Source of the DNA: Gnetum montanum
Taxonomy: Eukaryota > Streptophyta > Gnetopsida > Gnetales > Gnetaceae
Assembly (NCBI GenBank): GCA_015680685.1
Contig: MNCI01002086.1
Span: 401,483-465,482 of the forward strand
Direction of reading: 5' to 3'
DNA: 64,000 nt
Shown here: positions 44,694 through 57,226 of the stretch, piece after piece
Layout: every line of letters begins with the position of its first letter
Numbering within the stretch: position 1 is the stretch's first letter
Notes under the pieces: generated by a model
Told to the model about the DNA's origin: nothing
What the model saw: only the letters and a program-made list of their open reading frames with translations
Database searches by the model: none
Made by a program: the position numbers and the translations under genes

Positions 44694-47600
44694 ATGATAG
44701 GAATCAACGCCTTCTCCTGTGACATAATCATAGCAGCCTCGGAATTATCCCCAGATTGGCCAAAAAATTTGGCCCGAACCCTAGACCTGGAGGGTGGTGA
44801 TGTGACCGACGATTCCCTCACTGAGGTCTTTGTGGTTACGCACAAAGAAGAAAGAACAACTCTGAAGGTTAGTTCTCTCCTTGACCAACAAACACAGAGT
44901 GACATATCGTGAGTTCTCCAAAAGAATGTTGCAGTATTCGCATGGTCATATGAAGACATGCCGGGTTTAGATCCCCAACTAATACAACATAACATCGTGT
45001 TAGACCCGCGTATCAAACTGATTAGACAGAAAGCACAGAAGATTAAGCCTGAAATCGCATTGGCAGTGCATGATGAAATCACTAAGCTATATCAAGACGG
45101 TTTCATTTTCATGGTTGATTACTTAGATTGGGTGTCAAACATTGTTGTCGTTTCTAAGAAAATGGGAGAAATACACATCTATATAGAATTCTGCGATCTG
45201 AACAAGGCAATGATTAAAGACAATTTTCCATTACCAAGTATCAACCAACTTATCGATACAATACCTAGAAATGCTTTATGATCCTTTATGGATGGGTTTT
45301 CGGGATACAATAAAATCCACATCAACCCAGAACATCAACTAACTACAAGTTTCATGACCCCCTAGGGAACTTTCTATTATACCATGATGTCTTTCAAGCT
45401 AAAAAATACTGGAGCAACTTATCAATGTGTCATGAAGTATATCTTTAGCGACTACCTCTTAGAGAGATTGAACGACTACGTAGACGACATAGCTGTCAAG
45501 TCCAGGAAGTCGACAGATCACCGAGAGGATTTAGAATTAATCCTTAAACGATGTCTCAAACATGACCTACGACTCAACACAAGAAAATGTATGTTCAGAG
45601 TCAAGACCAGATGCATGTTGGGATTTGTGGTGTCGGAGGCTAGCATAGAAGTTGACCCTAACAAGGTTAAGGCCATCATTAACCTAACACCACCTACAAA
45701 CCTCAAAGAACTATGTGGGTTGCAAGGTAGTTTACATTTTATCAGAAGGTTCATCTCGAAGCTGATAGACAAATTACACCCTATGCAACATTTTCTCAAG
45801 AAGGGAGTTAACTTTGAGTGGACCGAAGACTACCAACGTGCTTCTGATGACTTAAAGAAGGAGCTGTTACACTTGCCAATGGTTTTCCTACCACAAAGGG
45901 ATTAGCCTTTCTATATCTACTTCGCAAGTTCAGATGTGTCCATAGCAGTGTTATTGTGTCAAAATAGGGACAACGGGTTGGAAATCCCTATCTATTCTCC
46001 AATTCACACTCTATTTTCATATGAAACGAGGTACAATGAAGTAGAGTGTAACTACTTGGCATTGGTTTTTGCACTCAAAAAATGTAGACATTATCTTTTT
46101 CGCAGCCAAGTTAACATAATTTGCAAGAGCAACATTCTATGAGTCATCACGAATAATTTATATGAGAGAAGTAGGATAGCCTAATGGAAAGCCATCATAA
46201 TAGAATTTGACTTGCACTCTGTTCGCCAATCTTCCATAAAAGGCCAAGATATAGTCGATCAACTTGTAGCATCACCTGTTAACGATCAGGTGATGATAGA
46301 GCCTAAATTTCCAGATAAACATGTACACAGTTTAAGCCCTATATCAATAGGCCTCAAAGTGACATTGCACTTTGATGGAGCTTCGACTACTAGAGGTGGC
46401 AATGCTGCCGCCATCATCACACTTTCCCCTAAGGATGTTCATCTATTGGCTTATCTCCTGACATTTCCCTATACAAATAATATGGCAAAATACGAGGGGC
46501 TCCTCAGGGGAATGTTAGCAGCCAGAAAACTAAACGTTCAACACCTGGCAATCTGAGGTGATTCAATGCTCATTGTTAATCAGATCATAGAGGTCTATGC
46601 CTGCAAAGCCATGCATCTGCAATCCTATTGCGATATGGATAAAGATCTTCTGAAATAATTTATTATAACTGACTTCCAACACATGCTACGTAGTGAGAAC
46701 ACTGTAGCTGATGCACTAGCTATGCTAGCTTTAAATGTGCCACCACATTTGTTTGCCACTTGGCCCGCTTTAATGATGGAATGTACAAATCCTATCATCC
46801 AAGTGGTGCAAATATCTACTTTAAGCGCGAAAGGAATGCCAGAATGGAACGAAAATATTAAAACTTATCTTCTACATGGAAAACCACTGCACGCGTTAAC
46901 ATCTGCATAAAAGGATGCAATCTATAAGCACGCCAGGCAATACATCATCATCGAAGACAACACTCTATGTAGGCGCCCCTTTGATGGGGTATTGCTAACC
47001 TGTGTTAACAATGACCAAGCAGAAAGGATAGTTAGCAAAGTCCATGAAGGACTATGTGGAGGACACATAGCCCTGCTAGCCATGGCCGCTAAAATCATAT
47101 GCTTAGGGTATTACTGGCCCTATATGGAATGAGACTGCCTTACCAAAGTTAATACATGTGACATGTGCCAACATTACACAAATCTAATAGACATGTCATC
47201 GACTGAGTTGCATACCACACAGATCACTTGGCCATTCCAATGATGGGGACTAGACATCATAGGTCCCATCACGCCTAAGTATTCCGTAGGACATAGCTTC
47301 ATTATCACCGCCACTGAGTACTTCACAAAGTGGGTTGAGGCTATTCCCCTACGAAAGACTACATCTCAATAGGTTTGCCATTTTATCTTGGATAACATAG
47401 TAACAAGGTTTGGGCTTCCTATGACTATTGTGACCAATAATGGGCCATAATTTAGTAGTACCGAAATCAAATCTTTCTGCAATAACCTTGGTATTAAGAA
47501 ATATTTTTCCTCACCATATTACTCGTAGGAGAATGGTCAAGCAGAAGCAACAAACAAGATGGTTATCAATTTACTAAAGAAGATGATTAGTAGCAATAAG

Positions 47601-48149
47601 AAATGATGGCATGAGAAAATTCTCTATGTGCTATGGGCCTACCGTATGACATGCAGAATAGCTACGGGTAGGATGCCCTATAGCCTAGTCTACGGATCTG
47701 AAGTAGTGTTGCCCCTTGAACTACAAGTTCCCTCATTGCGGATGGTCCTCTCCACAGTTATAAATGAGACTTAACATAACAAGTCCAGGATCGTGGATTT
47801 AGACTCAATGAAGGAGAAGCGCATCCAAACACTCGACAACATCAAAAAATATCAAGACAGGAAAAGGCAGAAGCATCATCGCAACTTGCATTAGAGACCG
47901 ATTAAGAAAGGAGATTTGGTCCTCAAAGCCATCTGTGAGCCAGTGAGAAAATTCTCTACAAGCTAGGAGGGCCCTTTCTTGGTCGTCAAGGCATATGAAA
48001 ATGGAGCATTCAGGCTAGCTGACATCAATGGCAATGAACTTCCAAATCTAGTGAATCATATGTACTTGAAGCAATACCACATTTATACGTCAGCTCATCA
48101 TAAACGCAAGGTAAAAATCATCCACTATGATGTAAAAATGGCACTGTAA
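44694..48149 (+). pseudogene. pol of element B: RT, RNase H, archaeal-type RNase H, integrase
   Basis: Mostly one frame with about twenty stops. RT 44950-45680: 'MIKDNFPLPSINQLID', 'FMDGFSGYNKIHINPEHQL', 'GATYQCVMKYIFSDYLLERL', catalytic 'NDYVDDIAVK' intact. RNase H 45760-46140. Archaeal-type RNase H 46360-46730 ('TLHFDGASTTRGGNAAAIIT', 'TNNMAKYEGLLRGMLAARK', 'GDSMLIVNQI', 'RSENTVADALAMLALN'). Integrase 46930-48149: 'EGLCGGHIALLAMAAKI' ... 'CDMCQHY', 'WGLDIIGPI', 'TNNGP' where TDNG is expected, 'ENGQAEATNK', 'SLVYGSEVVLPLE', 'EGPFLVVKAYENGAF'. The stop lies in the first unit of the repeat array. The integrase change is shared with element A. Confidence 0.9.
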
Positions 48150-48500
48150 CAAACATCCGCTACAATGTAAAATTGACAGTGTCGTACACATTCGCTACAA
48201 TGTAAAACTGGCATTTCTTGCATGCGTCCACCACGACGCTAAACTGGCAAAGCTTTTGACCATTCGCCACAACACGAGACTGGCAAGGTAAGCATACATC
48301 TGCTGAGATGTTAAACTAGCATAAATTAGTCCCTGGGTCATGACACAAAATTGACACCCACAGCATGGTCTACTAGGACCATAAACTATCCCTTCCACCA
48401 TCCGCTATGACGTAAAACTAGAACACTTCGGTCTACCCAGACTTTAAATCGGGACCATGGTTCGCTGCGACTTAAAACCAACAACGATGATCTACCAGGA
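48120..48500 (+). repeat. core-repeat array after integrase, element B
   Basis: About twelve units, 24-40 bases apart, of ATCCGCTATGACGTAAAACT-type core, each followed by GGCA or AGCA. It is the sense-strand form of the arrays in A. Confidence 0.85.
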
Positions 48501-49692
48501 CCTATAACTAGGATTCACCAACAAACCATCCTTTGAACAAGCGAACTTGATAATTCTTGCATGACATCCCTATTAAACAGAACGTGCAGGGCGTTGGAAC
48601 AGAAGCAATGCCACTACCCCTCGACATTCTACTGATTCCTCGGATATGCCGAAAGGCATATTACTGACCCCTCGGAGATGCTGCTACAACGGCCACTTGG
48701 CAATTATAGCTCCCAAGGTCAGCATCACCAGTTGGAGCCCCAAGGAAGCTATGGTCACCCATAGCCTTGGTTGCCTCCAGCAATCGCCGCCACTAGGGCC
48801 TGGCTTTCCAGATTCATCTGAGTAGCTCTTCGCCTAGTCAGATGGATAAGATGAACTTGGTTGTCGACGGTGAATTGCTAAGCCGTGACATCAACACAGG
48901 GATCCTTATCTTTCTCTGTGGTCTCCCTCTCTATGGCATGCTCACCTTCCTGCTTCAGATGATACTTGTTTCAATAACCTTCCTGGCATTTAAGACAGTT
49001 GCTTCTGTTCTCTATTCTTTGTTACGTTCTGCAGGCTACTTGCTACAACGACATTGTTCGAAGATGGATTCACTAGGAGGGCAAGACGTCATAGCGTTCC
49101 AAGGTGGCTGCTTGAACTATCCTGGCTACTTGGGAGTGCAGACCTAGCCTTTCCCCTCTAGACACCTTACCTTACCATTTCTCTCTCATATCCTTGCAAC
49201 TACCCTTACTTGCTCCTCCTGTTTCTACAAAAGATGTAAATGTGCAAGGAGCCTTTCGCACATGATAACTGTCACGTCCATGAACTGGTGTAACGCAACT
49301 CACCTCATGGAATGCATCTATAGGTAAAAAAAAGTAGAAAAAGCCAAGAAAAATGGATGAAACACAACTTGTCCAGGCCATATGGGTGTAACACAACTCA
49401 CCCTAGCAAGTCCCACATACACAGTGCAACGGCATAACCTCTCACAAAAACACTAGCGAGGAGTTCTCTAAAATCATTTTTGCAAGGCATCCTGCTCACA
49501 TTTCAGCCTTCCCGAGCCGTCCTCCTTCACATTTGTGAAGCCACTCTTCTATTCCTTGTGCCCCCAACCTTTGCACTTCTAGGTTTGATAGCGGAACATC
49601 TGAATAGCGGCCGATGAGAGGTGTTGGTATCTTTACCTCTATGCTATTTTGTGTTCTTTGTCGACGTCTCTTGGGCAAGTGCTCCAAATGTC
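48501..49692 (+). other. 3' untranslated region of element B
   Basis: No protein recognised; the open frames (48842-49147 and others) lack homologues in A or C. Ends in an imperfect inverted copy of the polypurine/LTR junction (about 49640-49716). Confidence 0.5.
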
Positions 49693-49704
49693 AACAAAGA
49701 GGGG
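49693..49704 (+). promoter_or_regulatory. polypurine tract of element B
   Basis: AACAAAGAGGGG directly before the 3' LTR. Confidence 0.8.
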
Positions 49705-49708
49705 CCAT

Positions 49709-50929
49709 CGAAACACTATGAATTTTCGAGACCCCGATAATTTAGTAGAGTCTTGAAGTTTAGGCAAGTGTAGCATCAAGACATCTAGGCTATGAAAACA
49801 CCGAAAACAGTGGCATGTCTCGGCAAGTGTTTGTTTTTTGGCTAAGGGCTTGCTGTGCTACGCTACGTAGCTCAGCGTAGCAGACTCTAGGAGGAAAAAA
49901 GAGAATAAGGAATGCACATTGACAACATTTCAACTTTGCAAGTTAGCCATGTTCAAAACTTTAACTCATTGCATACTACATCGCGTTACGCTATGCAGCG
50001 TAATGCAACACAAGACAAGTAGTAGCGGTAATTACGCTACGATACGCTTGCCAGCGTATCACAGTGTAGTCGGAGGATATTTTATTACTGAAGATCTAGA
50101 AATCCTTCAACACTAAAAACAAGGGTGGTTACACTATACTACGCATTAGAGTGTAACACAGCGTAGCTTCACAAGCTTCAGCTACAACACATCAGGTCAA
50201 TGGCATTTTGCGGGCCCAGGACACGCATCATCTAAACCATGTTTTTCTCCTAACCCTAATCTTATAAATACCCCAGTGGACAACACTTAAAGGGTTGGAA
50301 ATTTTTTGGCAAAAATATTGGTGAGAAGACAAGAAAGAGTTGGCAATAAAAGAGCATCGATGGTGATACATAGAAGCTTTTGGTTAGAGATTTCAAGTTA
50401 GCAAACATTTTGCTTCAAGCCTGAATCCCTTGTGCCCAGATTGGCTAGTGAAAAAGGTATATTGGCCTTTGCTTATTTAATCTCTGAATAGCTTCTTGTT
50501 GGTGGTAGATACTTCATCCAAATCAGAGTCCACTTATAAATCCCGTTGTATACATCATATTTGTTTACAAGACAGATCCTAGATCTCAGGATCATGTATT
50601 TTCTAAATCTCAATCTATTGCATCCTATTTACATTAATTTTACAGTCATTTTGAATAGCTTACATCATTTTCATGGCCTTCAAGATCCAATCTTGAAGTT
50701 GATCTCATTTTCTCGTCATCCGCTATTACATCTTTGTACTAAATCTTCATCCCGTTACACGATCATTAACCAAATTTACTAATTAAGTAAGTCCCTGTCT
50801 AATCGACAAGACTATTCAGGCACCTTAAATTCATTTTCTCTAGCATGACCCTTGCACGGATCCAGGTTGGAAATGTGTACATGAAAATCCTCTCAGTGTT
50901 TCTAGCAACCGATGTTTTCTATCATTACA
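49709..50929 (+). repeat. 3' LTR of element B
   Basis: 1,221 bases. The first base pair reads CG instead of TG (CGAAACACTATG). Ends ATTACA. TATA box at 50263-50270. Aligns with 35241-36504 throughout. Confidence 0.9.
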
Positions 50930-50934
50930 AGAGG
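50930..50934. other. target site duplication of element B, right copy
   Basis: AGAGG. Confidence 0.9.
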
Positions 50935-51170
50935 GACTGAAAATGAAGTTGAAGGGCCCACTTACTGGTACGTTGAAAACATTGGGTGACTACCCATTGT
51001 TGAAGAGGATGTGGGCTGTGGTAGGCTTGTTGCGACCAGAAAAGGGGCAAAAGTAAAGAGCGGGTTTGATCGGAAGACAGCAGTGAAAGGGATAACCATG
51101 GTGTAGGTCTGGCCATCACCTTTGGAGTGGGAGTCCAAGTCTTCCTGCCCATCCTAGAATGCTTCATCGT
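50935..51170 (-). pseudogene. gag N-terminus of element A (beyond element B)
   Basis: Minus-strand frame with 'GQEDLDSHSKGDGQ' and a Ser/Thr/Pro-rich tail. It is the 5' continuation of gag at 35235, separated from it by element B. The B gag N-terminus at 37140 has the same acidic motif. Confidence 0.65.
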
Positions 51171-51902
51171 AATGGGACACTGTGTTCCTTTCCCTAGACC
51201 TACTCACTTGCATCAATTGGTTTAGCACCCATTGATACACTTCAGTCAACGAGATGGTAACGTTAGGGGTAGGGATGAATTTCCTCCCATTCCGATGGAG
51301 GAACTCGAAGTTACGTTTATCCTCAAGTTCCTAATGGTCTAAGGGTAGATTTGCTTTGACTTCTACATAGAGGAAATTGTATCACTCTACATCTTACACC
51401 AAGTGCTCAAGTGATAGGTGCTACAGCCTAAGAGACTGTCACTGTACCAGCATTGGGTTGGGTAGTCGTTCGAGACTTGTCATGCTTTGAACAGAGTAAG
51501 GCACCTCTAGGTTTGAGGTGGAAATGATAGTGGTTGTGGAAATCATTTTCTATTGTAAAACTGGCAACTATAAAAGAGAGAGAAGATAAAAGTGGGTACA
51601 TTGGGGGGTGTCGGAAGTTGACTTCCTTCACTACTATGCTTACTATGCTAAGCAGGACTGTTATGCTGAGAGGTTCGCTATGCCACACAAGATGCAGGTA
51701 GTGTAGCATAGTCAACCAAGTAAATGTAGTACAGTAAGCAGTTAGAGGCTTTCGTCCTGCTGGGTTCCAAAGGAACCATTGTTGAAACCAATCTACACCA
51801 CATGGTGTGTAAACAACGACAAGGGTCTCATATCTTTGCTAGTAGGTGACGGGGTACAGAAAGCATGCAGGATTACCCGTGATACATAGAAAGGATACAA
51901 AG
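51171..51902 (-). other. 5' leader of element A
   Basis: Between the primer site and the readable gag codons. Contains further weak gag-like frames and three GCTATGC/GCATAG motifs at 51630-51720. No other feature recognised. Confidence 0.45.
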
Positions 51903-51921
51903 GGCCCTTCTTCTAGCATCA
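51903..51921 (-). promoter_or_regulatory. primer binding site of element A, tRNA-Asn type
   Basis: Minus strand TGATGCTAGAAGAAGGGCC; two changes from the site in element B. Five bases from the LTR edge at 51927. Confidence 0.7.
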
Positions 51922-51926
51922 AAAAC

Positions 51927-52309
51927 TATAGCAATCAAAAAATTTGGTGGTTGGAACACCGAGAGGTCATCAGGCATACAACTTAACCCTAGATTTGTGT
52001 GAAGGTTATGCTAGAGTAAACAGAAGTAGGGTGCCTTGAATGGTCTAGTCGATTAGACAGGGACTTAATCGACATACAATAACCTCTTGTAAAGGCTCAT
52101 TTTAAAGATGTTATGTGTAAGTTAAGCGATAAGCAACAAATGTAAACTAATTGAGAATAATGCAAAATATGATACTAGCAAAATGAAATGAAGCAGGCTT
52201 GAGTGAAAAAGTGCACCACCCCAGGATTAGGGGATCTAATATTTGTTTGGCTGAAGATGTAGATGCACATTGTGGATAGGCACAGCTTACAACAAACCAG
52301 TATGGTCAC
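51927..52309 (-). repeat. 5' LTR of element A, 3' piece
   Basis: Matches 16599-16978 of the 3' LTR. The edge reads TATAGC where the 3' LTR has TGTAGC. Interrupted by element C at 52310. Confidence 0.9.
52305..52309. other. target site duplication of element C, left copy
   Basis: GTCAC; the same five bases follow the element at 60675-60679. Confidence 0.9.
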
Positions 52310-54002
52310 TGAAACACCACTAATTTTAGCCTAACACTTTGAAATGAGAAGGACTCAAGACTTTTTGAGCTTTTGGGAGGTAAAATTTGACTAAGGCATG
52401 GAACTCATGTCTAGCTTACTCACACTGTCAAGCTAGCTTGCCCTCAGCATGAGTAACTCCAACAACTTCAAAATCAAGTAAAAAATATTCCAAATTTGAG
52501 GGTGCAAGCCATCCTCAAAGGCCACTAATGTCCACTCCAAGTTTCAGCATTCAAGAATTCAAATTGAGACAAATTGATCACATCTTCACACTCACGCTGT
52601 CACTCATGCTGAGGTCATGTTGGCAGCGTGAGTGCATGTGAGCAACTCTGAAAGCCATAAAACTGAGTTGAAATGACTTGATTCCAAGGTGCAAGTCATC
52701 CTCTGAGTTCATTATTAACAACTTCAAGCTCCCAACCTCTAGAATTCCAAGATTTCAAGTCCAAAATTTCAAGTTTTTGTAGCTCCCGTTGTGGTCACAC
52801 TACACTCACGTTGGGAACGTGAGTCCAGCATGAGCTACCAAAAGTGGCCCAAAACAAGTCACTGTCATGGTCAGACACAGTCAGGCAATCATTGTACTCA
52901 AAGAACAAGCTTCAAATGTCAAAATTTGATGTGAAATATGTCATTTTTGGCTCACTCACGTTGAGGTCACACTGATAGCGTGAGTGCAATGTGAGTACTA
53001 GTCACGCTCAGTCGAAAGCACGCCAAACTCACACTGAGGAAATGCCAAGACCAAATCAACTCATGTTGGAAGCCTTGGTGAAACAGAGATGCCTCAAATA
53101 GCCACAGAACCACTCAAATCAACATCTTGCAGCAGTCAATTTAGAGATCGAGAAGTTTCAAGCGAGTCGGAGCTGATCTATCATGTTGTACATTATCATT
53201 TTCATTGTAAATGTTCATCATTTGTGACCTTGCCAAGCTCTTATGCTCAAAATTATATGTTCTTGCAAGCTAGCTTGAGTAAGCCAATGCACACTGTAAG
53301 ATACAATGCAGCTAGTCAAAAACGTAGCTTACCCACACATGTCAAACTCACACACAACTGTCCATCAGACACGTGTCACTTGATCCGTTTTCCTCTCAAT
53401 TCTCAACTATTGATTCCATTCATGAGTTCCACACCCGAGCCTAGCCAAACCTTGTAAATATTGTGTCAATTCACATAAATAGGGTGGGAAATTTTGAAGG
53501 TTAATAGCTTAGGAAACTCAAACCAGTAATCCTTGGGTGCTTGAGCATACTTGACTCCTAGCATCCAAGCACTTTTGAAACACATCACCCCAAGGCTTGG
53601 TGCTTGACTTGCCATCCACACGCATAGCTACACTTTGACCAGTGCACATCTTTTTTAAGCAATATAATACAGTTCATTTTGCTTACCATTATATTGTTTA
53701 TTCCATTTTACATTTAGCTCATGTTTTGTTTACGACACTGATTCTGTATATGCTCTGTTTGCATTTTTTACATTACTATTTACATTTTTTATATCATTAG
53801 CTATGATAACCCCAGCGTAAGCCATAGTTTACGCTTAGGGAAGTCCTCGGTTGATTTGCATGCAAACCATCCAAGGCACACTACCTTCATTTCCTTTCCC
53901 AGATTGCACTTAGGTGAAGGAAGGGTCAGCTGTGTTTGCTAGACGATCTTTCAGTGTTTGTTCTTCCCTTCCAGCCTTACACCAATGATTTAGGTCAATA
54001 CA
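52310..54002 (+). repeat. 5' LTR of element C
   Basis: 1,693 bases; TGAAACACC ... AATACA. Rich in TCACGCTG/CAGCGTGAG-type motifs (52425-53010). The TATA position reads TGTAAATA (53453-53460), where the 3' LTR has TATAAATA. Confidence 0.95.
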
Positions 54003-54008
54003 GTAAAT

Positions 54009-54025
54009 TGGTGCTAGAAGGAGGG
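54009..54025 (+). promoter_or_regulatory. primer binding site of element C, tRNA-Asn type
   Basis: TGGTGCTAGAAGGAGGG, six bases after the LTR. Confidence 0.8.
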
Positions 54026-54119
54026 CTGAACTTTTTTAAAGTCCTGTCGAAACGTTAATCACGTTACCTGTTAAATGCTGCATAGATCAAGTGCTGAAAC
54101 TAAAGCCCAACTTGGCTTA

Positions 54120-54362
54120 CTCATGCTAAGCCATCACTCATGCCAAGACTTTCTCATGTTGAAGTTACACATGTTGTGCCAGTTACACACGATGTGCTAG
54201 TTACTCACGTTGTGCCAATTACTCATGCTGACAAGCCCAGCCACTCACGCTGCACACACTGCACGCTACTCATGCTGCATGCGCTGAAAGCTACTCACAC
54301 TGCACAAGCTGCATGCTACTCACGCTACACATGCTACATGTTGTCAACTTGGACACGCTGTT
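54120..54362 (+). repeat. CTCACGCTG-rich leader of element C
   Basis: About fifteen short repeats of the type TACTCACGCTGCACA between primer site and gag (54130-54360). They use the same CTCACG/CTCATG core as the U3 motifs of this family. Confidence 0.7.
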
Positions 54363-55940
54363 ATGGAATCTTCCCAGATCAACCCTACTTTTTCAATCCT
54401 CACACTAGAACAATATAACTTCATTTGTGTGAATATTCAAGCCAAATTTCCTATCAATCTTACAAAAAGAGAGGCAAAGCAAAATTATGAACTCATCTAC
54501 AAGGGAGGTCATGATTTCACTCCCTCAGCATTTGATATAATTCCCTTTTCTATGGCTCATCATCAACTCATATCTGAGCTCCTCATGGCAAGGATTCAAG
54601 CCTTACAATCACCTCTGATAGAGCCTTAGAGCGAAGATGAGGAATATGACTTTGCAACCTAATCAAAGCATGGAGATTTGTACCATACCATTAGTCTTCA
54701 TGCCCATACAAACCCATCATTCCAACCTTTAATTGGGAATTCATCTGTTATACTAGCTTCCACATCCACTTGCTACATACCACAAGCACAAACCCATGGG
54801 GAACCTCTGATTACTCCAGCCCAACATGTTCAGGGTGTCACCTCACAACCTATGGTTGGGCAGTGAGTTCTATCGGCTGTTTAGCAATACCAACCTAGTC
54901 ACTACAATGTACCACATCCTACAATCCTGTCTCTGAATGTTGTTCCACCAGGACAACTGATAATCTAATAGCCTCCCTTTCCACAAACAATACCATAGTC
55001 GAATTAATATCAATTGCAATCCACTCAGCTTGCTAGTCTACCTATTGTCCAAGAGTGGGCAGACATAAAGAAAATGATGCACTTATTGACTGAAGAGGTA
55101 AAGCACCTTAAAACCACAAAAACTGAGGAAATCAAGGTGTTGGACTTCTACCAAGATGATCCAATCCACCCTTTAGTTCCACCATTAACCTTGCTAAAGA
55201 AAATCTCATTACCTTAGCTAACCAAGTATAATGGAGAGGGAGATCCAAACACCCACCTAGTGACATTTTGTCTAGACTCTCTATTGCTTCAAGCCTAGCC
55301 TCATGTAATTTTTCATGTGTTTGCTATGTCCTTAATGTGAAAAACTTTAAAATAGTACCGAGATTTACCCCGTAACTCCATATCCTCTCTAGAAGATTTT
55401 TTGCATCAGTTTGTCACCCGTTTCAAATATAATCTAAAACCTAAAGCCACACTAGATAGCTTGATTCAGATCAAACAAGCACCTTCAGAGCCAGTACAAA
55501 AATTCATCCAAAGGTGGAGCACAGCCTTGAATAAACTCCATGAGCCCATACCTGAGACATACTTTCTCACCATTTTTAAGGCCACTGTGAATGACTTTGT
55601 TAAGTCAAAAATTTATTATTTGAGTGCTCGTACTTTGAGTCAAGCATTCGCAAAAATCAAGAACATAGAAGAGGTGGCACAATCAAGTAATGACCTAGCT
55701 TATGTGGCCTACAGAAATCAACATGCTCGCAAGAAAAACACAACAGTGCTAACGGTGGCTACAAGCACAAAAGAAACCAACTAGGGCCCAAAAGCTAAGC
55801 AACCTAAAGCCCCAGCTGACAAAATTGCTAACTTTGGTGCCAACTCACCTACATCAGTAGGGGCCACCCCAAGGCCCAACTTTCAGCACAAGGACCGCTC
55901 AAAGTACACACCATTACCAATGAAACCCTCTAAACTACTA
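54363..55940 (+). pseudogene. gag of element C
   Basis: N-terminal part opens with MESSQINPTF (54363-54629), then a Pro/Gln-rich part, then the Gag core: 'VKHLKTT' region 55014-55217, and 'HQFVTRFKYNLKPKATLDSL' ... 'FIQRWSTALNKLHEPIPE' (55401-55784), closely matching the core in element A ('THFKYNLKPKVTLDQL', 'FIQRWSITLNKIHEPIAE'). The frame then runs to 'KDRSKYTPLPMKPSK' at 55930, where a copy of the core repeat interrupts it. About five stops. Confidence 0.85.
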
Positions 55941-56000
55941 GACTGTCCACTATGACATTCAACTGGCAAAAATCATCCGCTAAGATGTTAAACTGGCACA
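55940..56000 (+). repeat. core repeats interrupting gag of element C
   Basis: Two units, GTCCACTATGACATTCAACT and ATCCGCTAAGATGTTAAACT. Element A has intact gag here. It marks an internal deletion or recombination joint at the repeat. Confidence 0.7.
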
Positions 56001-56083
56001 ACGCAACAACAAAAACCACTAAGAAACATTTTTTCATAAGGGTCCCATAATATGATGGCCCCTCACCTACCCAAAGTCCAATA

Positions 56084-57118
56084 GTGGGAAACATCTTGAT
56101 CCCTCCTCCCTCGAGGGTCGACGACATTAGCAACCTAGGTAGGCCCACTAAATGGCAACGTAAGGGGATAAATAAGCATGTCACAACCCCCATGGCTGAA
56201 GCAAAGGCCACAACTAGCAAACAACAACTGAACACTAGGGCTCCTACCCCCAAGCAAGCTAGGAAAACCATGCCCAAGTCCCCTTCCTAAGAGATCTTTC
56301 TTTCAAGAGACATGGAAAAATTCAAGGCTAACACAACGGCTAATGACAAGGACTTTGTAGTTGCACTAACCCAGGCGAAGAAAATGCTCAAGCAAAACAA
56401 CAAAACGTTGAGCTTGTACGACCTATTCATGATCTCATTTGCTCACAGCTAAGCATTGACCTAGGTCTTAGCCTCCATTCTTGTTACGGAGGACATCTGT
56501 GCAAATGAGGCATCCATCTGTGCAACAATGTTGCCCCCTACACCACAAGAATTAAGTTCAACGAAATTAGCCTTTTGTGATGATGCGGTCAAAGTCAACC
56601 CCGCACGAGGGGAGGTCACTATAGCTCCACTATCCATTAGCATACATGTTGGATAGTGTACCATCAATAGAGTCCATGTAGATGATGGTGCAGCAACAAA
56701 CGTAGTCTTGTACTCCATCATCGATAAGCTAGGCCTGGTAGATGAACTCAGGCCAACCAAAACCATGTGTCTACAATCCTTCAACGGATCATGCATCACA
56801 GTTAGGGGTACAATCAACTTAGCCTTTGTGGCAGGAGAGAAATTCCCCACTAGTGCAGATTTCACAGTCGTAGAGGAGATGCTAGATTTCAAAATAATTC
56901 TAGGAAGGCCTTGGCTAGCCCAACTAAGGGTTGTCTCCTCTCCCGTCCACCAAGAAATCCACCTTCCATATGAAGGTGTTCAAGTTATCATCCATGGTGA
57001 TAATGCTTCCTCTTCGACTACCCATGACATAAACATGGTCCAAGTGTTGGAAGAAGAGTCTCTTGGTGGTACACCTATGGTGACCAATGCAACGCCTAAG
57101 GCTAACACACCCAAATGA
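56084..57118 (+). pseudogene. gag tail and protease of element C
   Basis: 'TLSLYDLFMISFA' (56410) corresponds to 'MLSLYDLLMTS' in B. Protease at 56640-57118: 'VHVDDGAATNVV' (active site intact), 'VVEEMLDFKIILGRPWLAQL', 'PVHQEIHLPYEG'. Three stops upstream of the protease, none inside 56708-57118. Confidence 0.85.
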
Positions 57119-57226
57119 GTGGTTGAAGCCAACATGCATTTTTCTTTGTTTACACATTCGTCAACTTAGATTACACATTGCATTTAAAAAACATAAAACT
57201 ACAAAAACACATGGCTTGAAAAGGCC

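Larger units (their letters stand above)
35241..50929 (+). mobile_element. element B: Tat-like retrotransposon inserted in gag of element A
   Basis: 15,689 bases, plus strand. Flanked by AGAGG. 5' LTR 35241-36504, primer site 36511-36529, gag N-terminus 36743-37552, gag C-terminus and protease 37612-39023, core repeats 39270-39500, antisense gene 43304-39640, pol 44694-48149, core repeats 48120-48500, polypurine tract 49693-49704, 3' LTR 49709-50929. The capsid core of gag is missing. LTRs differ at roughly one base in ten in a 180-base stretch I compared by eye, so it is not recent. Confidence 0.9.

Noticed and set aside
51428-51715. Minus-strand frame of 95 codons in the A leader as a host gene
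   Set aside because: It sits between primer site and gag and shows no domain; treated as leader.
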